Assembly (NCBI GenBank): GCA_963921195.1
Contig: OY992536.1
Span: 107,720,778-107,784,777 of the forward strand
Direction of reading: 5' to 3'
Origin: Pegoplata infirma
Lineage: Eukaryota; Arthropoda; Insecta; Diptera; Anthomyiidae
Length of the DNA stretch: 64,000 nucleotides
The stretch's first letter is position 1. The number at the start of each line of letters is the position of its first letter. A program made the translations under genes and the position numbers. Below are positions 43,685 through 54,109 of the stretch, in pieces. The notes under the pieces were generated by a model that was given only the letters and a program-made list of their open reading frames with translations, had not been told where the DNA came from and ran no database searches.

Positions 43685-45514
43685 CACTGAAAAAAATAGC
43701 TTCGTGAAGTTAAAGAAAATTGACTTAACCTCAATGAAAAATGACTCACGTTTTCAACCGAAGACAGGTTTCATTTGATTAATGAAACTGGTGTCATTAA
43801 AGTTCCTTTCAATGAAAACTTGCATATAAATAATGAAAATATTCGTAGAACTTGTTTGAAACGTTTTATGAAGTTTTTCATAAAATGTATGAAAATATCC
43901 ATTGATTAAATGTGGAATAGTAGTTGGTAATGAGCGTATTATAATTGCTTTTTACAAGTAACTAATTGCTAACTTTATTAAGGTTTTGATATGGGAATTA
44001 CGATAAATTCATGTTGGTTAAAGTTATAAAAATTTCCATAGAAAGCCCCTAAAGCCCCTATGACACTACATTTTTTTTTGTATTTTATTTTTTATTAATT
44101 GATAGAATGAAACAGCAAAAGAAGAAATGAAAAAGAAACATAAAATAAACAAACTAATAGTGATGATTACTTTTATTTAAATAAAAATCCGCTTAATAAA
44201 TACCCAAAACCGCCAAAAAAACAAAAAAATCGCTTCATTTAATGAAAAACAGAAAATTTGGCAACACTTAATATCATTCATGCGTAAATGTCAAAAAAAA
44301 AATGTAAAATTTTTAATTTTTTTTGACATTCAATCATTTCATAACCAAATTTATCGATAACACAAGAATAAAATTTGACGTTTACTGTTTTTTTTAGTAT
44401 GCTTTTACTATTCACACTTATTCAGATTTCCTATGGTGATATATTTGCACTGTTCACATAAATTCCATCAATACAAAAAAAATGTAGTGTCATAGGGGCT
44501 TAATCAAGTTAGGAACAAGTTACCTAAAAACAGCACGTATCATACACCCATAAGTGAAAATTTGCATTAATAACAATTGTGGTAAGTCACATGTAACCAT
44601 CACTGTAACCGTCACTGAAATTTTATTTAAGGGCATGCCACAGACTCAATTCCGATCGGATTTGAAAAAAAAAAGTTTTTACTCGTAAAACGCAAAACAA
44701 TTTTTTTTCGGAATGAAATCACTTTCAAAAATCAAAGTGGAATTGAATTGCTAAAAGTAGTTTCATTCCGAAAAAAAGTATTTGCTTTGCGTTTTACGAG
44801 TGAACCACTTATTCCACTTGAGTCTGTTACATGACCCTTAATTGCACACTTTTTATGGTTTTCACCTAGTTTTTACACACAACAAAATTTTACTCCAAAC
44901 TTAAATTGGTCTGAATTGCCATATAAGGTAAACTATAAAAGACAAAAACGCGATGACTTTAAAAACACGTGCTGCCAAAACGTAGCCTCAACGTAGCAAT
45001 GGAACAACACAAATTACCCTACATTTCATCACAAAATTTTAATGACTTAAAAAACTATTTTTCTGATGCAAATTATATTATATTTTATAAGAAACAGTCA
45101 AAAGAAACACTTATACGGAACTTTTCACTTGTAATTTCAATTAGATATAACCAGCATAACACACACACAAGTTTCAATAACAAAGCAAAAAAATATAAAA
45201 TTATTTTATTTTATTAGAAAAAAGTTAACACACATGTAAAAATTGCAATAAGACTAAACACGCGTGGTGTAATAAAACGTCGTATGTTTTTGTTCTGTTT
45301 TCTTTCTCTTATTCGCAAAGCAGAGTTGTATTTAGTTCTAAAAAATCTTATGATATTTTTTAATGAAATTATGAAATCCAATGAAACAAGTTTCATAAAA
45401 TTTGTTCATAACATGCATGAAATTTCAATCAGCTTATGAATTCCTTCATTTAAGTAATGAAAACAAAATAATGAATCCGTTTCATTAATATCAGGAAGGT
45501 TATTTTTTTCAGTG
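43685..45514. mobile_element. Foldback-like TIR element, copy 2
   Basis: Reverse-complement sister of 4387-6279. TA lies on both sides (43683-43684 and 45515-45516), with CACTGAAAAAAATA ends. Identity is high across shared parts. It lacks the 181-bp MITE and the 160-bp hairpin of copy 1, and carries its own 448-bp MITE. Short frames conserved between copies (such as 44969-45217 and the mirror of 4505-4687) reflect shared ancestry, not coding. Confidence 0.85.
44053..44500. mobile_element. 448-bp PIF/Harbinger-like MITE with TAA TSD
   Basis: Ends AGCCCCTATGACACTACA and reverse complement, flanked by TAA (44050-44052 and 44501-44503). Copy 1 of the host element shows the empty site with a single TAA (reverse complement of about 5745-5757). 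Confidence 0.9.
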
Positions 45515-46520
45515 TAGTGTCGAAAACCATTTTATAAATTTGTTATTGTTTTATTTTTGTTGTAAAACGACAAAAAGCCAAAAAACGGTGGATGGGAAGG
45601 AATCCCACCATTAAACATAAAAAAATGTAAATTTATGGTGTTTTAGAAATTGCAATCGGTGCCGAAGGTTTTTGGACCAAAATGTCCCCGGATAACGTTT
45701 TTTGTTATCAGTATAAAATTGCCCATAAGATCATGATAGGTTCCTATTTTGGTTATATCCCTAATGTACATACATTGTACATTTTCTGGAATGCAACTAG
45801 TAATAGCAAATAAAAGAGTAGGATCTCGCCAATTTTCCCATTTTTTATATTTAGATGTCAGGAAAAATTGCGGTAATGCCCCCTTATATTTTTTCCTAAA
45901 ATATCATTTAAAATTTTTAACAAAATATTTTGATAATATTTGAAGGGACAGTTTTTACATCCTTTTTTACTGATATGGACAAATACAAAAATGGAAAAAT
46001 TAGCTAAGATTCTCCTATTTCATTTGCCATCAATATTGACACTATAAGACAAGTACAAATATTTTAAAATATTTTAAAAAAAAGGTTATCTTTTAAAACT
46101 TTGAAGTACTTTCAAAAGGAAACAGGATCACGAAATGAAAAACTCTAAATGCAGTTTTACTCCATTTGATTCTACATGTAGACGTATATGATTCGGTTCA
46201 TGTTTAATATTGGCTGCCGGACGATGTAATTTTTGTAGGCAAACACTGAAATAATAGTTTTTGTTAATTTTTGGTCATTTAATTGTTTAAGGTTACCACA
46301 TTATACAATATACTAAAAGACGGACCCTTGATTATCTCGTAAAATGATGCTGGCATATAAAAAAAGTTTTTCGCGATTTTCAACATGATGGTAAAAGCAA
46401 AATTTTAGGGGCTTATCTCGCAAAAACATAAAAAAATGGAGAAATTCGCGAATTTATTGCTACATCCTCTTAACAAATGTTCCAAATACTATTTAGGAAT
46501 ATAAAAGAAAGTCGGAGTAA

Positions 46521-46947
46521 AAAGTTGTATTTTCTTTCGTAAACATTAATGGTTTTAAAATAAAACCAATTCACATAAGTTATCTATCTTTACCCGACAA
46601 TGAAAATATAATTTAAGTTACTGAAATTTTAAGGACAAAGCTGTCTAAATACAAATGTGATGATATTTTTTGGAAAGTCAATAGTGGTATTCAGAGTCTT
46701 GTTGCCACCCCTGGCAATGTAGCAAAAGAGTACTTCTATCAAAAAATACATGTATTTTGAAAAGTAATTTTGAAAAGTGCTCTTTTACCACCAGTGCCAG
46801 GGCTGGCAAGCAAGACTCTGAATACCACTAATATTTTAATTGAATGTTGCCAATAACATTGAAATCAGTACCCACAAAGTAGAATCAAAGTGTATTCTTA
46901 CTAAATTTGATAATGACACTATTGCAATAACTTTACAACATAATTAA
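46521..46947 (+). pseudogene. Relic ORF of unknown family, copy 2
   Basis: Collinear at peptide level with 13578-13937: K-V-V-F-S-F at the start, S-K-Y-K-C-D-D-I in the middle and K-C-I...T-I-A-I-T-L just before the stop. It is broken by one in-frame TAA (about 46615) and by a 147-bp MITE at 46683-46829. The C-terminal stop position is the same relative to the conserved motif in both copies. Function unknown; see copy 1. Confidence 0.5.
46683..46829. mobile_element. 147-bp MITE inside the relic ORF
   Basis: AGTGGTATTCAGAGTCTTG and the reverse complement form the ends, with AAT on both sides. Inner arms pair through TGCCA(C/G)CCCTGGCA. Confidence 0.8.
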
Positions 46948-47405
46948 GTGTTTTAAAATGTTAAAATTTAATTAAATTATTAAAAAATATTTCAAATAAA
47001 GAAACCGTCTTTAGTTTGGTAAAAAAGTACTGGCAAAGTACTAAATTCGGTTAAACCAAGTACTTTGCAAAAAAGAGCTTGCTATACAAAAAATTAATTA
47101 TTTTGCCAGTACTTTTTCTTTGGAACGGTTGACAATTTCTGGCTGGGATGTTATTCTTTGCTTATTTTTTATTGGCTTTTTATAAAAATAATACTGTTTC
47201 TCTCCACATGTTTTTTTTTTTTTTTTTGTATGAATTGTTATTTTTTTGTTAATAAAAATATTAGGGTTTAATCGAATAATTTTAATCGTTTGATCGATCG
47301 AACAAAGTTAATTATTTGATTTATTCGAACTCTAATTATAAGTTTCAGGCAATTCGGTTTATAACGGTTGGAATACTTTCCTTGTTAGTAAAATGTTTTT
47401 GTGGC

Positions 47406-47536
47406 TTAAGGCCTATTCACACCTAAGGTGAAATCTCGTTCGGACGAGATTTCGATCATATGGTCTGTGTCATTTTATACACAACCATATAATCAAAATC
47501 TTGTTCGAATGAGATTTTACCTCAGGTGTGAATTGG
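47406..47536. repeat. 131-bp palindromic MITE-like repeat
   Basis: CCTATTCACACCTAAGGTGAAATCTCGTTCG pairs with CGAATGAGATTTTACCTCAGGTGTGAATTGGG. Target duplication unclear. Confidence 0.7.
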
Positions 47537-47575
47537 GTATTATACCAAATTCGCATTATTTTTTTTAAACATGTT

Positions 47576-47712
47576 TAAGCATTTAAACATGTTTATGTAC
47601 CTTAAAATGTTTAAATTTAAACATGTTTATGTACCTTAAAATGTTTAAATTTAAACATGTTTATGTACCTTAAAATGTTTAAATTTAAACATGTTTAAGT
47701 GGTTAATCATGT
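47576..47712. repeat. 34-bp tandem repeat, about 3 units
   Basis: GTACCTTAAAATG occurs at 47597, 47631 and 47665. Each unit carries the AAACATGTTT palindrome. There are no spacers. Confidence 0.9.
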
Positions 47713-47741
47713 TTAAAGAAATGAATATGAATTTGGTATTA

Positions 47742-48552
47742 CACTCAACCAAAAATCATTGTATTCCCAAAGAAAATCGCTGTAAATTCAACAGAAATCA
47801 TTGTTGATTTTGACCCTACAAATATTTATGTTGATTTCAATAAAAATTATTGTCAGTTTTTGTAAAAGTTGATCAACTCGTTTTTTTGTAAATCAACTCT
47901 TATTTTTTGTAAATTCAACTCATATTTTTGTTAATATAAGAAATTTTATAAAAAAAAAAAACTTGTTGTTATTTGTTAATATTCTTTTATTAAGTATAAA
48001 TCACAATATTTTTGTATTATCGTCGGCTTTTTAAGCTGCAATATTTGAAGATTTTCACACACACTTCGTTTATTCATGTTATGCACTCATAAGCCATCCT
48101 CCAGTTTTCTGATGATACCAAATACCAAACAAAATCCTTAAAAAAAACAAAAAAGTTTTAATATAGTATGAATACATAAAGTAATCAATGTATTTTTTTG
48201 CTTACCAAATATTTACAAATCAGATCCTATTTTTATTCATTTTTATAATATTAAATATTTTTATAAAAAACAAACACATAAAATAATTTTATAAGAGATA
48301 AACACAATTCACATTGCTACCAACTCACTCGTCACTCGTTAATAATAAAAAAAAAAAAAAATGAACGAACAGGGTTGTTTTTTCTATTTTGATTTATCTA
48401 TTGAATTCTGTATAAGCTTTGTAAATAGTTGATTCAACTTTACTGATTATTCAACGATATCAACATTAATTTTTGTTGAATACGGCATTATTCTGTAAAA
48501 CTTGATCTACAATGGGTTTACTAATTTTTCTACTAAGATATTTCTATGAGTG
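47742..48552. mobile_element. 811-bp TA-flanked TIR element, uninterrupted copy
   Basis: The left end CACTCAACCAAAAATC and right end ...TATGAGTG lie between TA dinucleotides. It matches the reverse complement of the split element at 4157-7383 and supplies the empty sites for two insertions there. Non-coding. Confidence 0.75.
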
Positions 48553-48599
48553 TACTTATGTGATTTAAAGTGTGTTTAGTGTGATTTCTAACACGTGTG

Positions 48600-48716
48600 C
48601 AGAAATTTTATACAATTATTCGGTATTCGGTCATATTCGGCCAAAAATGTGTCCCAAGCCGAAAAGTGGCCGAATAGTGTTTTTTTGACCGAAGCCGAAT
48701 ATTCCGTCGGACACTA
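48600..48716. repeat. TTCGGCC-rich hAT-like end fragment
   Basis: TATTCGGTATTCGGTCATATTCGGCC and CCGAATATTCCGTCGGACACTA resemble the text at 30817-30890 and 38740-38820. Probably one end of a hAT MITE. Confidence 0.45.
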
Positions 48717-50388
48717 TATTGTTGTTGTTTTACAATTCGATTTGGTACTATTAATTTTTTATTTCCATTCCCTTGTGTGTTCCCTATTTATTCTCATTCT
48801 ATAGCTCGTTTTCTCTTTCTGCAATTCTCTATTTTTCGTAGTTTCCTTTTTTCTTGTAGTTCATCGTTAGTTTTTCGTTGTCAATTGCTGATTTTTAATG
48901 CTGCTATTGTTGGTTTGAATCAATTTTGTGTTTTATTTGCTATTTTTCTCTATATATTTAATACTTTGTGGTTCTTGTCGTTGTTGCCATTTTATTATCA
49001 TTACGAATTTCTATAGTTGCTGCTGCTAATGTTGTTGCTGTTATTTTTCGTTTTGTAAATAATTCTACTACTTTTTTGATTTCTGCTCCGGGTGTTGGCA
49101 ATTAAAAAAAAATGTATCTATATCTTTTATTTGTTGCCGATACAACAGGAATTTATAATGAAAATTGATTTTTTGATAAATTTTAATTAATTGAAGAATG
49201 GATATTAATAAAAAGAAACTCCAAATGTTTGCTATAAATAACATTATTCATATTAATTCCATCAAATGACTCAAGGAACAGGTTTATTTTATGCACACTG
49301 TTCATTCTTGTAGTTTTTTTTTGGCTTATGGGGGGTTCACACTTTAGACCTATTTTTTAAAATAGCAATATTTAAACAGCTATAAAAAATGCAAATGCAA
49401 AAATGTAAGGGGGAAAAAATTAATGAGGGCGATCTTGCATTTTATCCCTCTAGGGGCGATTGCGGGACTTTTTGTGGATTTTTTAGTCAAAATCTACCAA
49501 TTTTAAGGTACGGAGTGGTCTTTATTAGCTAATTGGGTTGCCTAAACACGTTCAGATTGTTTTGGTATGTTCATAAGACTTGTTCAGCTTGACCATGGCT
49601 ACAATTTTGCCAAATTAACAGTGACTTACAGGTAAAAAAGTGAACAAATTGAAAAAACGATATTTTTTTTTTCTATATTTAAAAAAAAAAAGTCCAGGAA
49701 AAAATACTTTTTAGCATAAAATGTTAACAGAATTTGTTCAGCGGACTATTAGCCCCAGTTTTCCCAAATATACTGATTAACCTGTTGGGCAAAAACTGAT
49801 GACACCATATTTTGAGGGTCCCACTACTTTTCAGAATCTTTGGAGGCCCATAAAAAGGAATTGGTCACCAACCAGGACAATCTGAGAAAAGGATTTTACT
49901 ACCTTTTGATAACACAGGTTGACAAAAGTTGAGCTTTTTCAATTTGCCTGACATTTGGCAACTGATTTATATGGAGTTTAGTGTGCTGATTCCGAATCTG
50001 TTATCCAATTTTTTCCATCAGCTCGCGTTTGCGAGCAAATCGCTGTTAAAGAGTCGAAAAAGTGCGTTTTTTTACCATCTTTGCTTGGCTATGATTTCCA
50101 AAACTAAGATTAAGAGCCTCTGCTTTAAACACGATTTATTGGATGCGAGGATTCCAAAACTGGTTTTAGCTCTTTTCTGACACCTTTAATTTTCGAGTTA
50201 TTAAAAAGGGCATAAATATTAGACAAAATTAAAGAGGGCATACATTTTAAAATTATATTTTAGCAATATCTCAAAAACTAAAGATGACTCAACAAAAGTA
50301 ATTTTTGGATGTTATGCTAGTGTCGGTAAATTTGGACTCGTAAACATGCCAAAAGTAGCCTATTTTCAAAGTTTCAAAGTGTTGCCCT
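48717..50388. other. Spacer: low-complexity DNA, then an older repeat
   Basis: 48720-49330 is T-rich text with GTTGTTGCTG words and no repeat ends. The text near 49835-49900 (TTTGGAGGCCCATAAAAAGG) recurs at 53395-53425, so it belongs to an older repeat into which the LINE inserted. No gene. Confidence 0.5.
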
Positions 50389-53142
50389 TCTGCAAAGCCC
50401 AGAGGGAAAAAAAAGCCACCTTGGTGGTCAAATGAGTTGCAGACGAGCAGAGATTCCTGCAGAAAGCTCTTTAATAAGGCTAAATTTTCAAGAGCTGACG
50501 AGGACTGGTCTGCATACAGGCTGCAACTTAAGAGTTATAAGAAGATGATCAGAAATGCAAAATGTGATTCTTGGAAAAACTTCTGTGGAAACATAGAAGA
50601 CGTCTCTGAGGCATCCAGGCTGCGCAAGGTTCTGGCTTCTTCTCCTTGCACCCTAGGATACCTGAAAGATCCTAATGGGGTGTGGTCTTCCTCCAGTGGA
50701 GAGTCGCTGGATCTCCTTTTAAACATGCATTTTCCGGGCAATTCCATGACGCCGTTTCAAGCTTTGGAGCGTTCTGACGCCCAAGCATCTGAAATTGCTT
50801 CGGAAATAATAAATATGCCAACATTAATTTGGGCGATAAAAAGCTTCAGGCCCTATAAATCCCCGGGACCTGATGGTATAATCCCGGCTGAGTTGCAGCA
50901 AGTGTTGGACTATATAGCCCCGTTGCTGTATAATCTATACACAGCATGCATCAACTGGTCTTATATTCCTTTAAAATGGAGGGATACCAGAGTCGTATTT
51001 ATCCCGAAGGCTGGGAAAAGTTCCCACACAGCTCCGAAGGATTTCAGACCAATTAGTCTGTCTTCTTTTTTGTTAAAGACAATGGAACGAATGATAGACT
51101 CATATTTGCGTAGAGTGATTGACCCGAGGTTGCTTTCGACAAAGCAACATGCATACAGCAAGGGACGATCAACGGAAACAGCTCTTCATGAGCTCGTTGG
51201 TACCATCGAGAGATCGCTTTCGGTAAAGGAGTACACTATGGTGGCCTTTCTTGATATTGAGGGGGCTTTTAATAATGTCATCCCAGAATCGATAATATTG
51301 GCATTGTCTGGTCTGGGAGTAAAGCGTGAAATCGTTTTAATGGTGGAAAACCTACTTGCCAATAGACGTATAACGTCTGAATTGGGAGCGTCCGTCATAT
51401 CTCGATTTGTCAATAGGGGCACACCACAAGGAGGTGTTCTTTCGCCGCTTCTTTGGAACCTGGCACTGAATTCAATGCTACTATCTCTAGAAGCACGTGG
51501 TTGTCATGTTGTCGCATATGCTGACGATGTCGCGATAGCGGTAAAGGGGAAGCATCTGCCAACATTGCGGGATATTCTTCAGGGTTCTCTGAAAGATCTG
51601 TCTAAATGGGCAAGAGACTGTGGTCTAGGAGTTAATCCTAGTAAAACAGAGCTTGTTTTGTTTACAAGGAAAAATAAGATTCCTGCTTTTGATCCTATTT
51701 CTCTGGACGGTACTGAAATCACCTTCTCAGATGGAGCCAAGTATCTTGGAGTATTTCTAGATAGGAAGCTGAATTTCAGGCGTAATATTGAGGAACGGGT
51801 GAGAAAAGCAACGATTGCTTTGTATTCCTGTAAAAGGGCCATTGGAAAACGATGGGGTTTTAGCCCTCAAGTCGTTCATTGGATCTATACAGCAGTGGTG
51901 CGTCCAATTTTGCTGTATGGAATCATTGTCTGGTGGCCTGCTTTAGAAACAAAAGCAAACTTTGTCTTTATCACGAAGGTACAGAGAATGGCGTCAATGT
52001 GCATCACTGGTGCTCTTCGTACTACACCTACGGCTGCATTAGAAATCCTCCTTCACCTGATACCCTTGGACATATTGGGTAGGCAGTATGCGGCTGCGTC
52101 GGCAATTCGACTTAATAGCACGCTGCAATGGAGGAGCAGTGATTGTGGCCATAGCGCGATCTTGAAAAAGATAACAATACCACAAAATGTGGACTGTGCT
52201 CCCTCTTTGAGCCTCTTTGAGCGCCACTTTACCACTATGATACCATCCAGGGAGTCTTGGATGGGGGATACTCCGGGTAGTGGAGCTACCATAAATTTTT
52301 ACACAGATGGATCGAGGCTGCACGAACAAGTGGGCTTTGGAGTCTATTCGGAAGAGCTTGGGTTGAGCCTGGCTCGTAGATTGCCAGATCATTGCAGTGT
52401 TTACCAGGCAGAGATGCTGGCAATAAAAGAAGTGGCTGACTGGTTGAGCTGCAATGCCTTGTCTACAACCGCAGTCAACATCTATACTGACAGTCAAGCC
52501 GCGGTCAAGTCCCTGGATTCAATGTTTCTGAAAACAAGATCTGCCCTTAACTGCCGCACGTCTTTAAATGAGATGGCCAAGCAGTTTAACATACGACTCA
52601 TATGGGTCCCAGGGCACAGAGACATTCCAGGGAATTGCAAAGCCGATGAGCTTGCAAGACTAGGAACTACCTTACAGGTTCCAACAGAATTGGAATGTGT
52701 TGGTATGCCTCTAGAAACTTGCAAGCAAAACCTACGGCTTTGTTCTGCGACGGAGACTAATCAAAGATGGGCAAATGGATGGACGTGTGAGACAACACGA
52801 CTGATTTGGCCTTCTCTTAATCAGGGGCGCACAAGTGAGCTGATATCGCTTCCAAGAGGAGAGATTTCGACGGTGGTTTCTATAATTACCGGACACTGTC
52901 TTATAGGGAAGCACGCAGAGCGGTTAAATGTGCCGTCGAATGACTTTTGTCGAAGTTGCATGGATGAAGAGGAGTTGGAAACTATCGAACACTTTATTTG
53001 CCATTGCCCGGCACTTTCTGGTCAGAGACTTGCTTCACTGGGATCTAGGGAGCTGTACGATCTTTCTGATTTGTCGGATGTCAAAATTCAACATCTAAGG
53101 AGTTTTATAAGAAGCTCAAAATGGTTTAACGACAGGGACTAA
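50389..53142 (+). CDS. LINE ORF2: reverse transcriptase and RNase H, 5'-truncated
   Basis: The frame is open from after TAG at 50356; the first native residues are around codon K-P-P-W-W at about 50413. No stop interrupts ~910 codons. RT motifs run in order: a S-P-G-P-D-G block (about 50860), F-R-P-I-S-L (about 51045), A-F-L-D-I-E-G-A-F-N (about 51245), T-P-Q-G-G-V-L-S-P (about 51420) and the catalytic Y-A-D-D (about 51517). RNase H follows with Y-T-D-G-S (about 52300), Y-Q-A-E (about 52402), Y-T-D-S (about 52481) and W-V-P-G-H...A-D-E-L-A (about 52603-52655). A C-terminal C-R-S-C...H-F-I-C-H-C knuckle lies near 52950. The layout fits RNase H-bearing LINEs of the LOA, I or R1 groups. It would copy element RNA and remove the RNA strand, but without endonuclease this copy is defective. 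Confidence 0.92.
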   Translation, partial: SAKPRGKKKPPWWSNELQTSRDSCRKLFNKAKFSRADEDWSAYRLQLKSYKKMIRNAKCDSWKNFCGNIEDVSEASRLRKVLASSPCTLGYLKDPNGVWSSSSGESLDLLLNMHFPGNSMTPFQALERSDAQASEIASEIINMPTLIWAIKSFRPYKSPGPDGIIPAELQQVLDYIAPLLYNLYTACINWSYIPLKWRDTRVVFIPKAGKSSHTAPKDFRPISLSSFLLKTMERMIDSYLRRVIDPRLLSTKQHAYSKGRSTETALHELVGTIERSLSVKEYTMVAFLDIEGAFNNVIPESIILALSGLGVKREIVLMVENLLANRRITSELGASVISRFVNRGTPQGGVLSPLLWNLALNSMLLSLEARGCHVVAYADDVAIAVKGKHLPTLRDILQGSLKDLSKWARDCGLGVNPSKTELVLFTRKNKIPAFDPISLDGTEITFSDGAKYLGVFLDRKLNFRRNIEERVRKATIALYSCKRAIGKRWGFSPQVVHWIYTAVVRPILLYGIIVWWPALETKANFVFITKVQRMASMCITGALRTTPTAALEILLHLIPLDILGRQYAAASAIRLNSTLQWRSSDCGHSAILKKITIPQNVDCAPSLSLFERHFTTMIPSRESWMGDTPGSGATINFYTDGSRLHEQVGFGVYSEELGLSLARRLPDHCSVYQAEMLAIKEVADWLSCNALSTTAVNIYTDSQAAVKSLDSMFLKTRSALNCRTSLNEMAKQFNIRLIWVPGHRDIPGNCKADELARLGTTLQVPTELECVGMPLETCKQNLRLCSATETNQRWANGWTCETTRLIWPSLNQGRTSELISLPRGEISTVVSIITGHCLIGKHAERLNVPSNDFCRSCMDEEELETIEHFICHCPALSGQRLASLGSRELYDLSDLSDVKIQHLRSFIRSSKWFNDRD

Positions 53143-53246
53143 TAGGGAAACCTATTACGGTCCCGTGGTATCACAATGGACCTCAGAGTCTACGTGTGTT
53201 GACGTAAAAACGTCAGCAGCCACTTACAACCTAACCTAACCTAACC
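50389..53246 (+). mobile_element. 5'-truncated LINE with RT + RNase H and a (CCTAA)n tail
   Basis: A 2.86-kb non-LTR element. Coding sequence starts mid-protein, just before the K-P-P-W-W linker that normally follows the endonuclease. The 3' UTR ends in three CCTAA units at 53229-53246. A possible 6-bp duplication TGCCCT lies at 50383-50388 and 53247-53252; it is short and could be chance. ORF1 and endonuclease are missing. Confidence 0.88.
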
Positions 53247-53259
53247 TGCCCTGTGTAAT

Positions 53260-53575
53260 AGAATCGAACCTATATAGCCATGTTCTTGTGTTTTTCAAAA
53301 AGTCTTTACTTGTTGTATGGTGTAATTTGAGCATAACATCAGAATGCTAGCTCTTTTAGTTTGGACTGCATTCCACTGCTTTTTGGAATCTTTGGAGGCC
53401 CATAAAAAGGAATTGGTCACTAAATTGGAGAATCTGAGAACAGGGTTTTACTACCTTTTGGTAATAGAATCTAACCTGTATAGTCAAGTTCTTGTGTTTT
53501 TCAAAAAGTCTAGTGTAATTTGAGCTTAACTTTAGAAGTCTAGCTCTTTTAGTTTGGACTGCATCGTGCTATTAA
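53260..53575. repeat. Direct duplication of ~110-130 bp, period about 200 bp
   Basis: GTAATAGAATC(G/T)AACCT, TTCTTGTGTTTTTCAAAAAGTCT and TAGCTCTTTTAGTTTGGACTGCAT recur in order at 53260-53385 and 53463-53565. The intervening TTTGGAGGCCC text matches 49835. Confidence 0.75.
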
Positions 53576-53722
53576 CAGATGGACCTACGGACACCGCTCG
53601 AATATCTTGAAATCGATCAAGAATCAATATATGAGCTTTTCGGAAGCCAGTCTGGCCAAATCCCAAAAATTTTTTTTTTGATTTTATCGTTTTAAAATAT
53701 GTAATATGTAATTGAACACTAA

Positions 53723-53954
53723 CGGCCGTATTCAAAATCAAAAACGAGTGCCTAACATCGAGTGTCTATCTTTTTTAGATCAAGTTTTCTACTTGATGAA
53801 ACTTTTCAATCGATGTTATTATTCTTTCATCTTTATTATAATGATAAAAAGATTGACTTCCATCGAGAGTCTTACTTTCCCTGATTGAAATTTATGAATA
53901 AAAAAAGTTAGACACTCGATGTTAGGCACTCGATTTTCATATTGAATACGGCCG
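53723..53954. mobile_element. 232-bp palindromic MITE with TAA TSD
   Basis: CGGCCGTATTCAAAATC and its near reverse complement are flanked by TAA (53720-53722 and 53955-53957). The arms extend ~45 bp through GAGTGCCTAACATCGAGTGT. Confidence 0.9.
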
Positions 53955-54109
53955 TAAGTTTGTATGTGCGAATCATCATTTCGTTTAATTTAAGTTAACA
54001 CAACTAAAAAAACAAAATTAATTTGGCTACGGAAAAAATTCTAAAAAATTTCCGAAGCCAAAAAGTTCAACTCCAGCTTTTTTATGACCATTCAAAAAAA
54101 GTTCATTGA

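Larger units (their letters stand above)
43072..46465. mobile_element. Old foldback element (~0.6-0.8-kb arms)
   Basis: Arms at about 43072-43640 and 45655-46465 share inverted blocks: AAATTCGCGAATTTC, CCTTAAGCAATTAA/TTAATTGTTTAAGG-like, GATCCTGTTTCCTTTTAAAAGG, and TGTACATTAGGGATATAACC. Divergence is substantial, so it is older than the element sitting in its loop. Confidence 0.65.
42593..47147. mobile_element. TIR element with relic ORF, copy 2, four levels of nesting
   Basis: The left end GGGCCAGATCTGGCAAAGTAC and the right end TTTCTGGCTGGGATG correspond to the ends at 13172-14399. AGTACTTTGC-type subterminal repeats lie near both ends (about 42605, 46730 and 47030-47120). Between about 42930 and 46490 an old foldback interrupts it, which holds 43685-45514, which holds 44053-44500. 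The relic ORF (46521-46947) is further split by 46683-46829. Confidence 0.6.

Noticed and set aside
47576..47712. Regular repeats resembling a CRISPR array
   Set aside because: Contiguous 34-bp tandem units with no spacers, in a eukaryotic genome.
52039..52497. 152-codon - strand frame inside the LINE
   Set aside because: Overlaps the RT/RNase H coding frame with all catalytic motifs on the + strand; antisense shadow.
53229..53246. CCTAA repeats as interstitial telomere sequence
   Set aside because: Each run directly follows a LINE 3' UTR and precedes the flanking target DNA, so it is the LINE tail; flies also lack TTAGG telomeres.
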